Shown piece after piece: positions 45,407 to 54,895 of a DNA stretch of 64,000 bases. The position numbers and the translations under genes were made by a program. The DNA is from Rhodospirillales bacterium (lineage in GTDB: Bacteria > Pseudomonadota > Alphaproteobacteria > TMED109): the NCBI GenBank assembly GCA_028824295.1, contig JAPPED010000016.1, positions 1 through 64,000 on the forward strand, given 5' to 3'. The notes below the pieces were generated by a model. That model was not told where the DNA came from. It searched no databases and worked only from the letters and a program-made list of their open reading frames with translations. Numbering within the stretch: the first letter of the stretch is position 1; the number at the start of each line of letters is the position of its first letter.

Positions 45407-46961
45407 CGCCGCCCTCGCGCTCGCGGCCTCGATCGCGCTGGCCCTCCCGGCCAGCGCGGAGACCGTGCTCCGGGCCGTGGTGCACGCGGATCTCAAGAAC
45501 ATCGATCCGATCTGGACCACGGCCTACATCACCCGCAACCACGGGTACATGGTCTACGACACGCTGTTCGCGGTCGATGCGGAGTTCAACGTGCAGCCGC
45601 AGATGGTCGACACCTGGGAGGTGTCCGACGACGGGCTGACCTGGACGTTCCGGCTGCGGGACGGGCTCGCCTGGCACGACGGCGCGCCGGTGACGGCGGC
45701 CGACTGCGTCGCCTCGATCCGTCGCTGGGGGGCGCGCGACGGCATGGGCCAGAAGCTCATGGACGTCACCGCGGCGCTCGAGGCGGTGGACGACGCGACG
45801 TTCCGCCTGACCCTCACGCAGCCGTACGGGCTGGTGCTGGAGTCGCTCTCCAAGGCGAGTTCGAACGTGCTCTTCATCATGCCGGAGCGGCACGCGCTGA
45901 CCGATCCCTTCGAGCAGGTCCCCGAGGTGATCGGGTCCGGGCCGTTCGTGTTCGTGGCCGACGAGTGGGTCCCGGGCGCCAGGGTCGTCTACGTCAGGAA
46001 CGAGGCCTACGTGCCGCGGAGCGAACCGCCGAGCTGGGGTGCCGGCGGCAAGGTGGCGAAGGTCGACCGCGTGGAGTGGCTCTACGTCCCCGACACCGCG
46101 ACGGCCATGAACGCGCTCCTCGCCGGGGAGATCGACTACTTCGAGCTCCCGCCGCACGACCTCCTGCCGATCATGGAGGCGTCGCCCGACGTCACGGTGA
46201 AGCGCCTGGACCCGGTCGGCGTGCAGGGGCACATCCGCCTCAACCACCTGTACCCGCCGTTCGACCACCCGAAGGCCCGCGAGGCGATGCTGTGGCTGGT
46301 GGAGCAGCCCCGGTTCCTCCGCGCCGTGGTGGGGAACGAGGAGCACTGGCGCTCGTGCCCGGCGTACTTCGGCTGCGGCAGCCCCTACGAGACCGACGCC
46401 GGGGCGGAGGCGCTGATGGGGTTCGACCCCGAGCTGGCACAGTCGCTCCTCGAGGAGGCGGGCTACGACGGCCGGCCCGTCGTGCTGATGCAGCCGACCG
46501 ACGTCGCGATCCTGAGCGGCGCGGCGCTGATGCTGGCGGGCGTCCTGCGGGACGCCGGGGTGAACGTGGAGCTCCAGGCGATGGACTGGAGCACGCTCAC
46601 CAGCCGCCGCGCGCTCGACGCGCCGCCGGAGGAGAACGGCTGGAACATCTTCCCCACGTGGTTCATCGGCATGGACGTCGTGCACCCGCTTGCGAGCGTG
46701 GTGACGAGTGGCGGGTGCCGCGAGCGGGCGTGGTTCGGCTGGCCGTGCGATCCGGTGATGGAGGAGCTCCGCGAGGCGTTCGCGTTCGAGAACGACCCGG
46801 GACAGCGCTTCGCGCGCGCCGAAGCAGTGCAGCAGCAGGCATTCGCGCTGGTGCCGTACGTGAACTTCGGGGAATGGTTCAACCCGGTGGCGTTCCGGTC
46901 CGACCTCGAGGGCATCCTCGAATCGCCGATCCCGCTCTTCTGGAACATCGCGAAGCGTTGA
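45384..46961 (+). CDS. ABC transporter substrate-binding protein (peptide/nickel family)
   Basis: A 525-residue family-5 solute-binding protein with a signal peptide (residues 1-24, ending LPASA), LKNIDPIWTTAYITRNHGYMVYDTL, TWEVSDDGLTWTFRLRDGLAWHDG and a GSGPFVF motif. It overlaps the amidohydrolase by 23 bases. Ligand is probably an oligopeptide, opine or amide; not predictable. Confidence 0.93.
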   Translation: MRCVSRTSAALALAASIALALPASAETVLRAVVHADLKNIDPIWTTAYITRNHGYMVYDTLFAVDAEFNVQPQMVDTWEVSDDGLTWTFRLRDGLAWHDGAPVTAADCVASIRRWGARDGMGQKLMDVTAALEAVDDATFRLTLTQPYGLVLESLSKASSNVLFIMPERHALTDPFEQVPEVIGSGPFVFVADEWVPGARVVYVRNEAYVPRSEPPSWGAGGKVAKVDRVEWLYVPDTATAMNALLAGEIDYFELPPHDLLPIMEASPDVTVKRLDPVGVQGHIRLNHLYPPFDHPKAREAMLWLVEQPRFLRAVVGNEEHWRSCPAYFGCGSPYETDAGAEALMGFDPELAQSLLEEAGYDGRPVVLMQPTDVAILSGAALMLAGVLRDAGVNVELQAMDWSTLTSRRALDAPPEENGWNIFPTWFIGMDVVHPLASVVTSGGCRERAWFGWPCDPVMEELREAFAFENDPGQRFARAEAVQQQAFALVPYVNFGEWFNPVAFRSDLEGILESPIPLFWNIAKR

Positions 46962-46977
46962 GCGGAAGCCCGATCCG

Positions 46978-47919
46978 GTGACCGGCTTCCTGCTGCAGCG
47001 GCTGCTGGCCACCATCCCGGTGATGGCGGTCGTGGCCGTCGTCGTCTTCCTGCTGCTGCACCTGGGACCGGGTGACCCGGCGGCGGTGATCGCCGGCGAC
47101 TACGCGACGCCCGAGGACATCGAGCGCATCCGCGACCGGCTCGGGCTCAACGAGCCGCTCCACGTGCAGTTCCTGACCTGGATCGGCCAGGTGCTGACGG
47201 GCGATCTCGGGATCTCGATCTTCTCGAACCTGCCGGTCGCACAGCTGATCGCGCAGCGCGTCGAACCGACGCTCGCGCTCTCGATCGGGACGCTGATCCT
47301 GACGGTCGTGGTCGCGGTGCCGCTGGGCGTGGCCGCGGCCTGGCGGGCAGGCGGCTGGCTCGACCGCTGCCTCATGGGTGGCGCGGCGCTCGCCTTCGCG
47401 GTGCCGGTCTTCGTGATCGGCTACATCCTGATCTACGTCTTCGCGATCAAGCTCTCGCTGCTGCCCGTCCAGGGCTACCGGCCCCTGGCGGACGGCGCCG
47501 TGCCCTTCCTCCGCCACCTGGCGCTGCCGGTGGTGGCGCTCTCGTTCGTCTTCATCGCGTTGATCGCCCGGGTGACCCGCGCGAGCGTGCTCGAGGTGCT
47601 GGGCGAGGACTACATCCGGACCGCGCGCGCGAAGGGGGTGACCACGTTCCGGCTGCTCCGTCGGCATGCCCTCCGCCCGGCGCTGGTGCCGGTGGTGACG
47701 GTGATCGGCATTGCCTTCGCGCTGCTCGTGGGCGGGGTGGTGGTGACGGAGAGCGTCTTCAACATTCCGGGCCTCGGCCGGCTCACGGTCGATTCGGTGC
47801 TCCGGCGCGACTACCCGGTGATCCAGGGGCTGATCCTCGTGTTCAGCGCCGCCTACGTGATCACCAACCTGATCGTGGATCTGCTGTACAGCGTGCTCGA
47901 TCCGAGGATCCGCGAATGA
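46978..47919 (+). CDS. ABC transporter permease (DppB type)
   Basis: A 313-residue inner-membrane permease with an N-terminal transmembrane helix, the LGPGDPAAVIAGDYATPEDI segment typical of DppB, five further helices and the ATPase-coupling loop EDYIRTARAKGVTTF. GTG 46978 is the start. Its stop overlaps the next permease. Confidence 0.94.
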   Translation: MTGFLLQRLLATIPVMAVVAVVVFLLLHLGPGDPAAVIAGDYATPEDIERIRDRLGLNEPLHVQFLTWIGQVLTGDLGISIFSNLPVAQLIAQRVEPTLALSIGTLILTVVVAVPLGVAAAWRAGGWLDRCLMGGAALAFAVPVFVIGYILIYVFAIKLSLLPVQGYRPLADGAVPFLRHLALPVVALSFVFIALIARVTRASVLEVLGEDYIRTARAKGVTTFRLLRRHALRPALVPVVTVIGIAFALLVGGVVVTESVFNIPGLGRLTVDSVLRRDYPVIQGLILVFSAAYVITNLIVDLLYSVLDPRIRE

Positions 47920-48740
47920 ACGCGATCCGCCGGAACCGCTCGGTCCAGATCGGGATGGCGCTCCTCGCGCTGGTGGTGGTGACCGCGGTGCTGGCGCCGC
48001 CGATCGCCGGCATGGACCCCCTCCGGATGACTCCGGAGGACCGGCTCACGAGCCCCGTGGCGGCGCACCCCTTCGGGACCGACATGTTCGGGCGCGACAT
48101 CCTGGCGCGGACGCTCCACGGCGGGCGCGTCTCGCTGAGCGTCGGGCTCATGGTGGCCGCGGTGGCGCTCGCGGCCGGGCTCGGGATCGGCCTGGTCGCC
48201 GGCTACGTCCGGGGGGTCGACCGGATCGTGATGCGGGTCATGGACGGGATCATGGCGATCCCCGGCATCCTGCTCGCGATCGCGCTGATCGCGCTTTCGG
48301 GCGCCACGCTCACGACGGTGGTCGTCGCGATCGCGGTGCCGGAGGTGCCGCGCGTGGTGCGCCTCGTGCGGAGCGTCGTGCTGGCGGTCCGGGAAGAGCC
48401 CTACGTCGAGGCGGCCGTCGCGGCCGGCGCCCGGCTGCCGCGGCTCTTGGTCCGCCACGTGCTCCCCAACACGCTGGCTCCCCTGATCGTGCAGGGAAGC
48501 TACGTCTGCGCCTCGGCGATGATCGTCGAGTCGATCCTCGGGTTCCTGGGCGCGGGCATGCCGCCCGAGGTGCCGAGCTGGGGGAACGTGATGGCCGAGG
48601 GGCGCACCTTCTTCCAGATCGCACCCTGGATCCTGTTCTTCCCGGGCGCCTTCCTCGCGGTGACCGTGCTGTCGGTCAACCTGCTGGGCGACGGGCTCCG
48701 GGACACGCTCGATCCGCGGCTCCGGGGGCGGTTCCAGTGA
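47916..48740 (+). CDS. ABC transporter permease (DppC type)
   Basis: A 274-residue DppC-type permease: [21 protein letters not shown], several membrane helices and [19 protein letters not shown] as the coupling loop. ATGA overlaps with both neighbours mark a translationally coupled operon. Confidence 0.94.
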   Translation: MNAIRRNRSVQIGMALLALVVVTAVLAPPIAGMDPLRMTPEDRLTSPVAAHPFGTDMFGRDILARTLHGGRVSLSVGLMVAAVALAAGLGIGLVAGYVRGVDRIVMRVMDGIMAIPGILLAIALIALSGATLTTVVVAIAVPEVPRVVRLVRSVVLAVREEPYVEAAVAAGARLPRLLVRHVLPNTLAPLIVQGSYVCASAMIVESILGFLGAGMPPEVPSWGNVMAEGRTFFQIAPWILFFPGAFLAVTVLSVNLLGDGLRDTLDPRLRGRFQ

Positions 48741-50350
48741 CGGAGACCGCGAACCGCACGGTCCTCTCGATCCGCGACCTCACCGTGGAGCTCCCGGTGG
48801 ACGCGGAGCGTGCCCACGCGGTCGAGGACGTGTCGTTCGACGTGCAGGCCGGCGAGATCGTGTGCCTCGTGGGCGAATCGGGGTCGGGGAAGTCGGTGAC
48901 CGCGCAGGCGGTGCTGGGTCTCCTGCCGCCGGGCCAGCTCCGGGTCACGGGCGGCGCGATTGAGCTCGAGGGCGAGGACCTGCGGACGGCGCCGCCGGCG
49001 CGGCTCCGCTCGCTCCGCGGGCGCGCCATGGCGATGATCTTCCAGGAGCCAATGACCGCGCTCAATCCCGTCCTCACGGTGGGCGAGCAGGTCCGCGAGG
49101 TGTTCGAGACGCATGGCGTCCTGAACCCATCCGAGCGGCGCGAGCGGGTGATCGAGCTGTTCCGCTCGGTTCAGCTCCCGGATCCGGAGCGTCTCGTGCA
49201 CACGTACCCGCACCAGCTCTCGGGCGGCCAGCGCCAGCGCGTGATGATCGCGATGGCGTTCGCGTTGGAGCCCGCGCTCCTGGTCGCGGACGAGCCCACG
49301 ACCGCGCTCGACGTGACGACGCAGGCGCGGATCCTCGAAATCATGCGGACCATCCAGCGGGCGCGCGGCAGCGCCGTGCTGTTCATCACGCACGACTTCG
49401 GGGTGGTGGCCGACATCGCCGACCGGGTCGTCGTCATGCGGACGGGGCGCGTGGTGGAGCAGGGGCCCCGTGACCAGATCCTGCGGTCGCCGTCGCACCC
49501 GTACACGTGCATGCTGCTGGAAGCGGTGCCGGGCCTCGAACCGGAGGCGCGGGACGGCAAGGCCGACAGCGCCGCGCTCGAGGTGCGGAACTTGTCCAAG
49601 ACGTTCGCCGGGGGCGGCTGGTTCCAGCGCGGCCGGACGGTGGAGGCGGTGCGCGACGTCTCGCTCGTGGTGCGGAAAGGCGAGACGCTGGCGGTCGTGG
49701 GCGAGTCGGGCTCGGGCAAGTCGACGCTTGCCCGCTGCACGGTGCGCCTCACGCGGGCGAGCAGCGGGGAGGTGCTGCTGGCCGGCGAGGACATCGCGCA
49801 GCTTGAGCCCCGGGCGCTCCGGCCGTTCCGCCGGCGCATCCAGATGGTCTTCCAGGATCCGTTCCGCTCGCTCAATCCGCGGCGAAACGTGGCGGCGGCG
49901 CTGATCGAGGGCCCAGTCAACTACGGGGTGTCGAGGGAGGAGGCGCTGGAGCGCGCGAAGCGGCTGCTGGGCCTCGTGGGGCTCGGGGACGATGCGCTCG
50001 GGCGTTACCCGCACCAGTTCTCGGGCGGCCAGCGCCAGCGGATCTGCATTGCCCGCGCGCTCGCCCTGGAGCCCGACGTCCTGATCGCGGATGAGCCGGT
50101 GTCAGCGCTCGATGTCTCGGTGCAGGCGCAGGTGCTCGACTTGCTGGCGGACGTGCGCGAGCGCTTCCAGCTCGCGATGCTCTTCATCACGCACGATCTC
50201 CGGGTGGCGGCGCAGGTGGCCGACCGAGTGGCGGTGATGTCGAAGGGGGAGATCGTGGAGACCGGGCCCGTCAGTGACGTGTTCGGAAACCCCCGGCACC
50301 CGTATTCCAGGGCGCTCTTGGCCGCGGCGCCGGGGCGCGGGCGGCTCTGA
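48737..50350 (+). CDS. Fused ABC transporter ATPase (DppD-DppF type)
   Basis: A 537-residue protein with two complete ABC domains in one chain. The first has [25 protein letters not shown] and [13 protein letters not shown]; the second has [22 protein letters not shown] and [12 protein letters not shown]. In most relatives DppD and DppF are separate genes; the fusion is known in Alphaproteobacteria. GTG 48737 overlaps the preceding stop. Confidence 0.95.
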   Translation: MTETANRTVLSIRDLTVELPVDAERAHAVEDVSFDVQAGEIVCLVGESGSGKSVTAQAVLGLLPPGQLRVTGGAIELEGEDLRTAPPARLRSLRGRAMAMIFQEPMTALNPVLTVGEQVREVFETHGVLNPSERRERVIELFRSVQLPDPERLVHTYPHQLSGGQRQRVMIAMAFALEPALLVADEPTTALDVTTQARILEIMRTIQRARGSAVLFITHDFGVVADIADRVVVMRTGRVVEQGPRDQILRSPSHPYTCMLLEAVPGLEPEARDGKADSAALEVRNLSKTFAGGGWFQRGRTVEAVRDVSLVVRKGETLAVVGESGSGKSTLARCTVRLTRASSGEVLLAGEDIAQLEPRALRPFRRRIQMVFQDPFRSLNPRRNVAAALIEGPVNYGVSREEALERAKRLLGLVGLGDDALGRYPHQFSGGQRQRICIARALALEPDVLIADEPVSALDVSVQAQVLDLLADVRERFQLAMLFITHDLRVAAQVADRVAVMSKGEIVETGPVSDVFGNPRHPYSRALLAAAPGRGRL

Positions 50351-50352
50351 CG

Positions 50353-50952
50353 ATGGTGGACGCCCTCACCGCTGGCTTGGGGCGTCTCTACGCGTGGGTG
50401 CTGAGGCTCGCGGGGCACCGCCACGCGGAGCCGGCGCTCGCCGCGGTGGCGTTCACGGAGAGCTCCTTCTTCCCCGTGCCGCCCGACGCCATGATCGTCC
50501 CCATGGTGCTCGCCCGCCGCGAGCGCTGGATCCGGACGGCGCTGATCGCACTGGTGGGATCGGTGGCCGGCGGCTTTCTCGGCTACGCAATCGGGTACCT
50601 GCTCTGGGATGTGATTGGCGCGGCGATCCTCGCGTTCTATGGGATGGGTGATGCGTTCGTGAAGTTCCAGGCCTGGTACGCCGACGGGGGCGCGCTGATC
50701 GTGTTCCTCGCCGCGTTCACGCCGCTCCCCTACAAGGCTGTGACGATCGCGAGCGGCGTCGTGGGCATGGATCTCGTGGCGTTCGGGCTGGCGTCGGCGG
50801 CGGGGCGCGGATTGCGGTTCTTCGTCGTGGCGGCGCTGCCCGCCTTCCTCGGGGAGCGGGCCGAGGCCCTGATCCGCCGGCATGCGCGTGTGGCGACCTG
50901 GGCAGGCCTGGTGCTTGCGGCTGCCGTCGTCGCCGTAGCAGCGCTGGCCTAG
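50353..50952 (+). CDS. YqaA/DedA-like membrane protein
   Basis: A 199-residue inner-membrane protein of the YqaA branch of the SNARE-associated/DedA superfamily: AFTESSFFPVPPDAMIVPMVLARR, a GGFLGYAIGYLLWD helix and FTPLPYKAVTIASGVVGM. The family is implicated in lipid flipping or membrane homeostasis by analogy. A frameshifted copy of its last third lies at 52535-52810. Confidence 0.9.
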   Translation: MVDALTAGLGRLYAWVLRLAGHRHAEPALAAVAFTESSFFPVPPDAMIVPMVLARRERWIRTALIALVGSVAGGFLGYAIGYLLWDVIGAAILAFYGMGDAFVKFQAWYADGGALIVFLAAFTPLPYKAVTIASGVVGMDLVAFGLASAAGRGLRFFVVAALPAFLGERAEALIRRHARVATWAGLVLAAAVVAVAALA

Positions 50953-50961
50953 GAGCGGGAC

Positions 50962-51492
50962 GTGCGGGCGGATGCCGTGGTGGCGGTCGTGCGATGGGTG
51001 ACAGGCACGCCGCCCGGGTATCTCGCGCTGGCGGTGGTTGCCTCGATCGTGGCATTGGCGTCGGCGCTGGTGATGCAGTACGGCTTCGGATTGCCGCCGT
51101 GCGATCTCTGCATCGAGCAGCGCTGGGGATTCGCCGGCGCCGGCGCCCTCGCGGCGGTGGGCCTCCTCGCGCACCGGGCGGGGATCGCACGACGGGCGAT
51201 GGTGGCCGCGGTCGGCGCGGCGTTCCTGGTGACCGCGGGACTGGGTTTCCGGCATGTCGGCGTGGAGCAACAATGGTGGCCGGGGCCCGATACCTGCACG
51301 GCGACCGGTGCGGACGCCCAGACGACGGATGAACTCCTCGACGCCATCATGAACGCCCCCTTGGTCCGCTGCGACGAGATCCCGGCGAGCCTGCTCGGCC
51401 TGTCGATCGCGGGCTGGGTGGTGGTGAGCGCGCTGGCGATGGCAGGGCTCGCGGCCGTGGCGCTTGCCCGGAGCCGGGGGGTTGCTCAGTGA
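50962..51492 (+). CDS. dsbB: Disulfide bond formation protein B
   Basis: A 176-residue four-helix membrane protein with both DsbB redox pairs: Cys47-Cys50 (PPCDLCIEQRW) and Cys112/Cys137 (DTCTATG, PLVRCDEI). It reoxidises periplasmic DsbA and passes electrons to quinone. Adjacent to coq7, as in many Alphaproteobacteria, with overlapping stop/start. Confidence 0.92.
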   Translation: MRADAVVAVVRWVTGTPPGYLALAVVASIVALASALVMQYGFGLPPCDLCIEQRWGFAGAGALAAVGLLAHRAGIARRAMVAAVGAAFLVTAGLGFRHVGVEQQWWPGPDTCTATGADAQTTDELLDAIMNAPLVRCDEIPASLLGLSIAGWVVVSALAMAGLAAVALARSRGVAQ

Positions 51493-52058
51493 CCAAGCGG
51501 CGACGGACACGACGACGGCAGGCTCTGCGCCTCCCCGGCGATCCGACCCCCGAACAGCGGATCGCGCGCATCCTCCGCGTGGACCATGCGGGCGAGTACG
51601 GGGCGAAGCGCATCTATGAAGGTCAGCTCGCCGTGCTGGGCGACACGTCCGCCGGGCCCGTCATCCGGGAGATGGCCGAGGGCGAGGAGCGGCATCTCGC
51701 GTCGTTTGCGGAGGATCTCGCAGACCGCGAGGTCAGGCCGACGGTCCTTTTGCCGCTCTGGCACGTGGCGGGGTACGCGCTGGGTGCGGCGACCGCACTC
51801 CTGGGTCGGGAGGGGGCCATGGCCTGCACGGAGGCCGTCGAGGAGGTGATCGACGGGCACTACGCAAGGCAGGAGCGGGCGCTCGGCGAGTCGGAGCCGG
51901 AACTCAGGGAGAAGATCCGTGAATTCCGTGCGGACGAACTCGGGCACCGGGACACCGCCCGCGCGGAAGGGGCCGCGGCCGCCCCGGGATATCGGGTGCT
52001 CAGGCGATCGGTGCGGGCGTCGACCCGGCTCGCGATCTGGCTGTCCGAGCGGGTGTGA
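51489..52058 (+). CDS. coq7: Demethoxyubiquinone hydroxylase COQ7
   Basis: A 189-residue di-iron hydroxylase of ubiquinone synthesis. The iron ligands are in RVDHAGEYGAKRIYEGQ, EGEERHLASF, CTEAVEEVIDGHY and DELGHRDTA (ExxH repeats). GTG 51489 overlaps dsbB (GTGA). Confidence 0.95.
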   Translation: MTKRRRTRRRQALRLPGDPTPEQRIARILRVDHAGEYGAKRIYEGQLAVLGDTSAGPVIREMAEGEERHLASFAEDLADREVRPTVLLPLWHVAGYALGAATALLGREGAMACTEAVEEVIDGHYARQERALGESEPELREKIREFRADELGHRDTARAEGAAAAPGYRVLRRSVRASTRLAIWLSERV

Positions 52059-52109
52059 ACTCGCAGTCTGGGACTTCCGGGCCCAAGACCGGTTCTTCCA
52101 GGGGTTCGG

Positions 52110-52400
52110 TCATTCCCGAGCTTTCTTGGCAGCGTCGACGACGGCGTTGATGTCGACGGGGATCGGGCCGTTGCCTGGTTCCCGCGGGAGATCGTCCGGA
52201 TGGATCGTCAACGAGAGATCCAGCGCTGCTAGAGCGCGGAGGACCAAACCGACTTCGGCACGCGATTTACCGCGTTCGAAGGCCACGAGCCACTGCCGTC
52301 CTGCCCCGATCTTGCTGGCGAGTTCGGCTTGGGTCAGCCCGAGTTTTCGGCGTCTGTCCCGGATGGTCAGGCCGAGTTCCAAGGGGGTTCGGATTTGCAT
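52110..52400 (-). CDS. HipB-like XRE antitoxin/regulator, orphan
   Basis: A 96-residue helix-turn-helix protein closely following HipB: LELGLTIRDRRRKLGLTQAELAS, KIGAGRQWLVAFERGKSRAEVGLVLRALAALD. HipA would be expected directly downstream on this strand, but coq7 ends there convergently, so the toxin partner has been lost. Confidence 0.85.
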   Translation of the reverse strand: MQIRTPLELGLTIRDRRRKLGLTQAELASKIGAGRQWLVAFERGKSRAEVGLVLRALAALDLSLTIHPDDLPREPGNGPIPVDINAVVDAAKKARE

Positions 52401-52534
52401 GATGATTCAGATGTCGGCGTTCGCTAACAATACAAGAATGTAGTCGTACGAAGACAAGAGCGCATTGTCGTCGATCGGAGACTTTCCCAAGTGTGCGGGT
52501 CCGGCCACTTCGCCAGGAGGGGCGCAACACTGTA

Positions 52535-52810
52535 TGCGATGACGATCGACAGCAGCATCACCTCGCATGAACATCCTGGCGTTCGGGCTCGCGTCGACCG
52601 CGAGGCAGGGATTGCGGTTCTTCCCAGCGTTGGCCGTGCCCGCCGTGCTCGGGGCGCTGGTCGGGACCCCTGATCCACCGGCATGCGCGTCTCGCGACCT
52701 CGCCCGGCCTGATGCTCGTGACTGCTGTCGTGGTGGCCGCGGTGCGCCGTCGGTTTGAATCAGAGACGCCCGACCGGCATGGCGGAGCCGTGTCCGTCAC
52801 GCTCAATTGA
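52535..52810 (+). pseudogene. Frameshifted duplicate of the yqaA 3' third
   Basis: On the same strand as yqaA, MNILAFGLASTARQGLRFFPAL aligns to MDLVAFGLASAAGRGLRFFVVA of the intact gene. After GALVGT the match continues in another frame as LIHRHARLATSPGLMLVTAVV against LIRRHARVATWAGLVLAAAVV. DNA similarity begins slightly upstream at about 52535. It is a truncated, frameshifted gene copy. Confidence 0.82.
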
Positions 52811-52911
52811 GGTCGACAGTTTCGCCAGTGGTCCCGCTGTCGCGCCAATCCCGGTGAATATCCTTCTATGACGTGGTCGGCCAGCAAGCCGGGATCAGGC
52901 TCACCTGCCGG

Positions 52912-53799
52912 TCAGGGTTCCCGCTCCAGGCTTCGCACTGCTGCTTCCATCAGACGTTCCACTTCCTGCGCCAGGAACTCCATGGAGCGCGGACTATCGA
53001 GTGTTTCTCGGGCGGCGTCCCGGCTCACGAAGCGCCGTATTTCCATGCCGAACGCCGGGAATCGGACGATGTCCCCCACGCTGTTGGCGGCAATCTCCAG
53101 CCAGGATGGAGGTGTGCGGTGGTCCCGCATCTTCGCCTGCAACAGGTCCGCGCGGATCTCCGTGCCTTGCACGTGCAGCCAGTGCATGTCCCAGACGTCG
53201 CGATAGCGCGGCCGGTCCCGTGTTGCTACGGACGAGGGAAAGGCTACGAGCTTGTTAGCGAGGATCTCCTCTCGGCTCTGCACGGCGATCAGCATGTCCA
53301 GATCGGGCAGCACGGCATATTGTCGGGCGATCCTTCGCACCTCCCGCGTGTGGCTCGGCGCGTTGTCGATGTCGAGCTTGACCCTCAGCATGGGAAGGTC
53401 GCTGCGGCCGGAAGGAGAGGGGATGGCGATTCGCCAGGAGGCGACCGACACGCTCTCCGACAGCGGGCGCCGCCGCGCGGACTTCGGGAGGGTTACGGAT
53501 GCGTCAAGGCCGCAGCGCTCCGCGAGTCCCTTCTCCAGGGCGTCGGCCAGACCCGCCAACCGCTCCGCCTCGAAATCCGGCCCGCCCGAGAAGTCCAGGT
53601 CCTCGCTAAACCGCGGGGCGCCATGGCAGAGTCGCAGGGAAGTACCGCCCTGGAACGTCAGTTCGTCGAGGAACCCTCCGCGTTCCATCATGAACAGCAA
53701 TTCGTGATGCAACAGTTCCTTCTCGACGACCGGGCGCAGTCCGTCGAGATCGGGATCCCGCATGGCCGTATCCACCAGGTAGTGGAAATCCTGCCTCAT
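52912..53799 (-). CDS. AbiEii-type nucleotidyltransferase toxin
   Basis: A 295-residue member of the AbiEii/AbiGii/MenT nucleotidyltransferase family: FQGGTSLRLCHGAPRFSEDLDF holds the GS-like and DxD catalytic motifs, followed by VKLDIDNAP and a REEILANKLVA ... RYRDVWDMHWL segment. In known AbiE systems it is the toxin of a type IV toxin-antitoxin phage-defence pair. Its start overlaps the antitoxin stop (ATGA). Confidence 0.92.
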   Translation of the reverse strand: MRQDFHYLVDTAMRDPDLDGLRPVVEKELLHHELLFMMERGGFLDELTFQGGTSLRLCHGAPRFSEDLDFSGGPDFEAERLAGLADALEKGLAERCGLDASVTLPKSARRRPLSESVSVASWRIAIPSPSGRSDLPMLRVKLDIDNAPSHTREVRRIARQYAVLPDLDMLIAVQSREEILANKLVAFPSSVATRDRPRYRDVWDMHWLHVQGTEIRADLLQAKMRDHRTPPSWLEIAANSVGDIVRFPAFGMEIRRFVSRDAARETLDSPRSMEFLAQEVERLMEAAVRSLEREP

Positions 53800-54356
53800 G
53801 CCACAGCCTGCTCGGCGAGAATGTCGCGATACGCTTCCATGTCGACCGTGTGCAGATTGCGTCCGACTCGCTTCAGGTCGCGCAGCGCGGTCTCGATCCT
53901 GGCGATCCGCAGCGGCCGGCCCTCCATGACCAGGGTGTTCGCCAGAATGTTGCGCACCGGGCGGGCGGTATGCGTGAACTCGATCTCCCCGTAGCGGGTA
54001 TCAATCAGCCCACCCCGGCCCGTCGTCACGACCGTGATCCGGGAGATGGGGACCTGCGAGATCGCGCCGAATTCCGAGAGCGCCGACTCCAGACTGACAT
54101 AGCTGTATTCGCCCCGTCGCATGCAGGCCGCGATCTCCTCGACCAGATACTTCCGGGACCGCTGCGACAGCGCATTTACGTAAGTGCCTCTCGCCGCCCG
54201 TTCGAGCACACCTTGCGCAACCAGTCGCCGCAGCCCCTCGGAAAAGGTCTTCTCCGAGCGTTCGGGAAAGATCCGGCGCAGGTCGGCCACCGCGAAGACG
54301 GACTTGTCCTGCCGGTCCCACAGCGCCAGCGTCTTGACCGCTTCGAGTGACTTCAT
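53796..54356 (-). CDS. AbiEi-type antitoxin/transcriptional regulator
   Basis: A 186-residue AbiEi-like antitoxin with an N-terminal winged helix (FAVADLRRIFPERSEKTFSEGLRRLVAQGVLERAARGTYVN) and the family C-terminal domain (FTHTARPVRNILANTLVMEGRPLRIA, ETALRDL). ATG 54356 is preferred; ATG 54392 is an in-frame alternative. Partner of the AbiEii toxin. Confidence 0.9.
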   Translation of the reverse strand: MKSLEAVKTLALWDRQDKSVFAVADLRRIFPERSEKTFSEGLRRLVAQGVLERAARGTYVNALSQRSRKYLVEEIAACMRRGEYSYVSLESALSEFGAISQVPISRITVVTTGRGGLIDTRYGEIEFTHTARPVRNILANTLVMEGRPLRIARIETALRDLKRVGRNLHTVDMEAYRDILAEQAVA

Positions 54357-54598
54357 GGCGTTGCCCCGACCCAATATGTACGCCTTAACCATAGATTTAG
54401 AGGATTACTGTGTATATCAGGAGGGTTTGCCCGGCAGGGGCGAAGCCCCGATGACGTGCAGGCAGCAGTCAGCGATGTGACCCGGCGCGGCATGCTCCGG
54501 CACCCTCGGTACGACCGCCGCGCGGGAACTGCATCCGGCCCTCGAAAGCCAACGCCCGATCCGGACCATCCGGCACCAGTCGCTGCGCGGATATCGGG

Positions 54599-54871
54599 AT
54601 GAAGCCCACGGAGAACGCGACCAGCTCGGCTCCGAGCGTCACCGCTACGCGATTGAACCCGGGCCCCCACCGGTCGGGCGATGTCGCCCATGTCCTCGAG
54701 TGGAAGGTCACCACGGTGGCACCCCTGCGGAACTCACTGATCGCCAAGGGAATGATCTTCAGCCCCGCGCACGGTGACAAGGCGTTCACCGTGCCGCTCT
54801 TCGGCGCCTTCATGCAGCGGATCATGCCGCAGTTGCGAGGAGACGAAGCGCCCTGCTTTCTCGCAATTTGA
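54599..54871 (+). pseudogene. C-terminal remnant of an AAA-type ATP-binding protein
   Basis: A frame on the plus strand reads GPHRSGDVAHVLEWKVTTVAPLRNSLIAKGMIFSPAHGDKAFTVPLFGAFMQRIMP, the winged-helix C-terminus of a family of P-loop ATPases usually 350-450 residues long (long form given here only as segments: GPHRSGDVAHVL, VTTVAPLRNSLIAKGMI, AFTVPLFGAFMQRI). No Walker motifs precede it within 250 bases, so only the tail survives. Confidence 0.65.
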
Positions 54872-54895
54872 AACTGTCAGGCCGGCCGCGAAGCA

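Noticed and set aside
43955-47015. Long minus-strand frames across the amidohydrolase and binding-protein genes
   Set aside because: Shadow frames opposite well-supported genes; His/Arg-rich composition.
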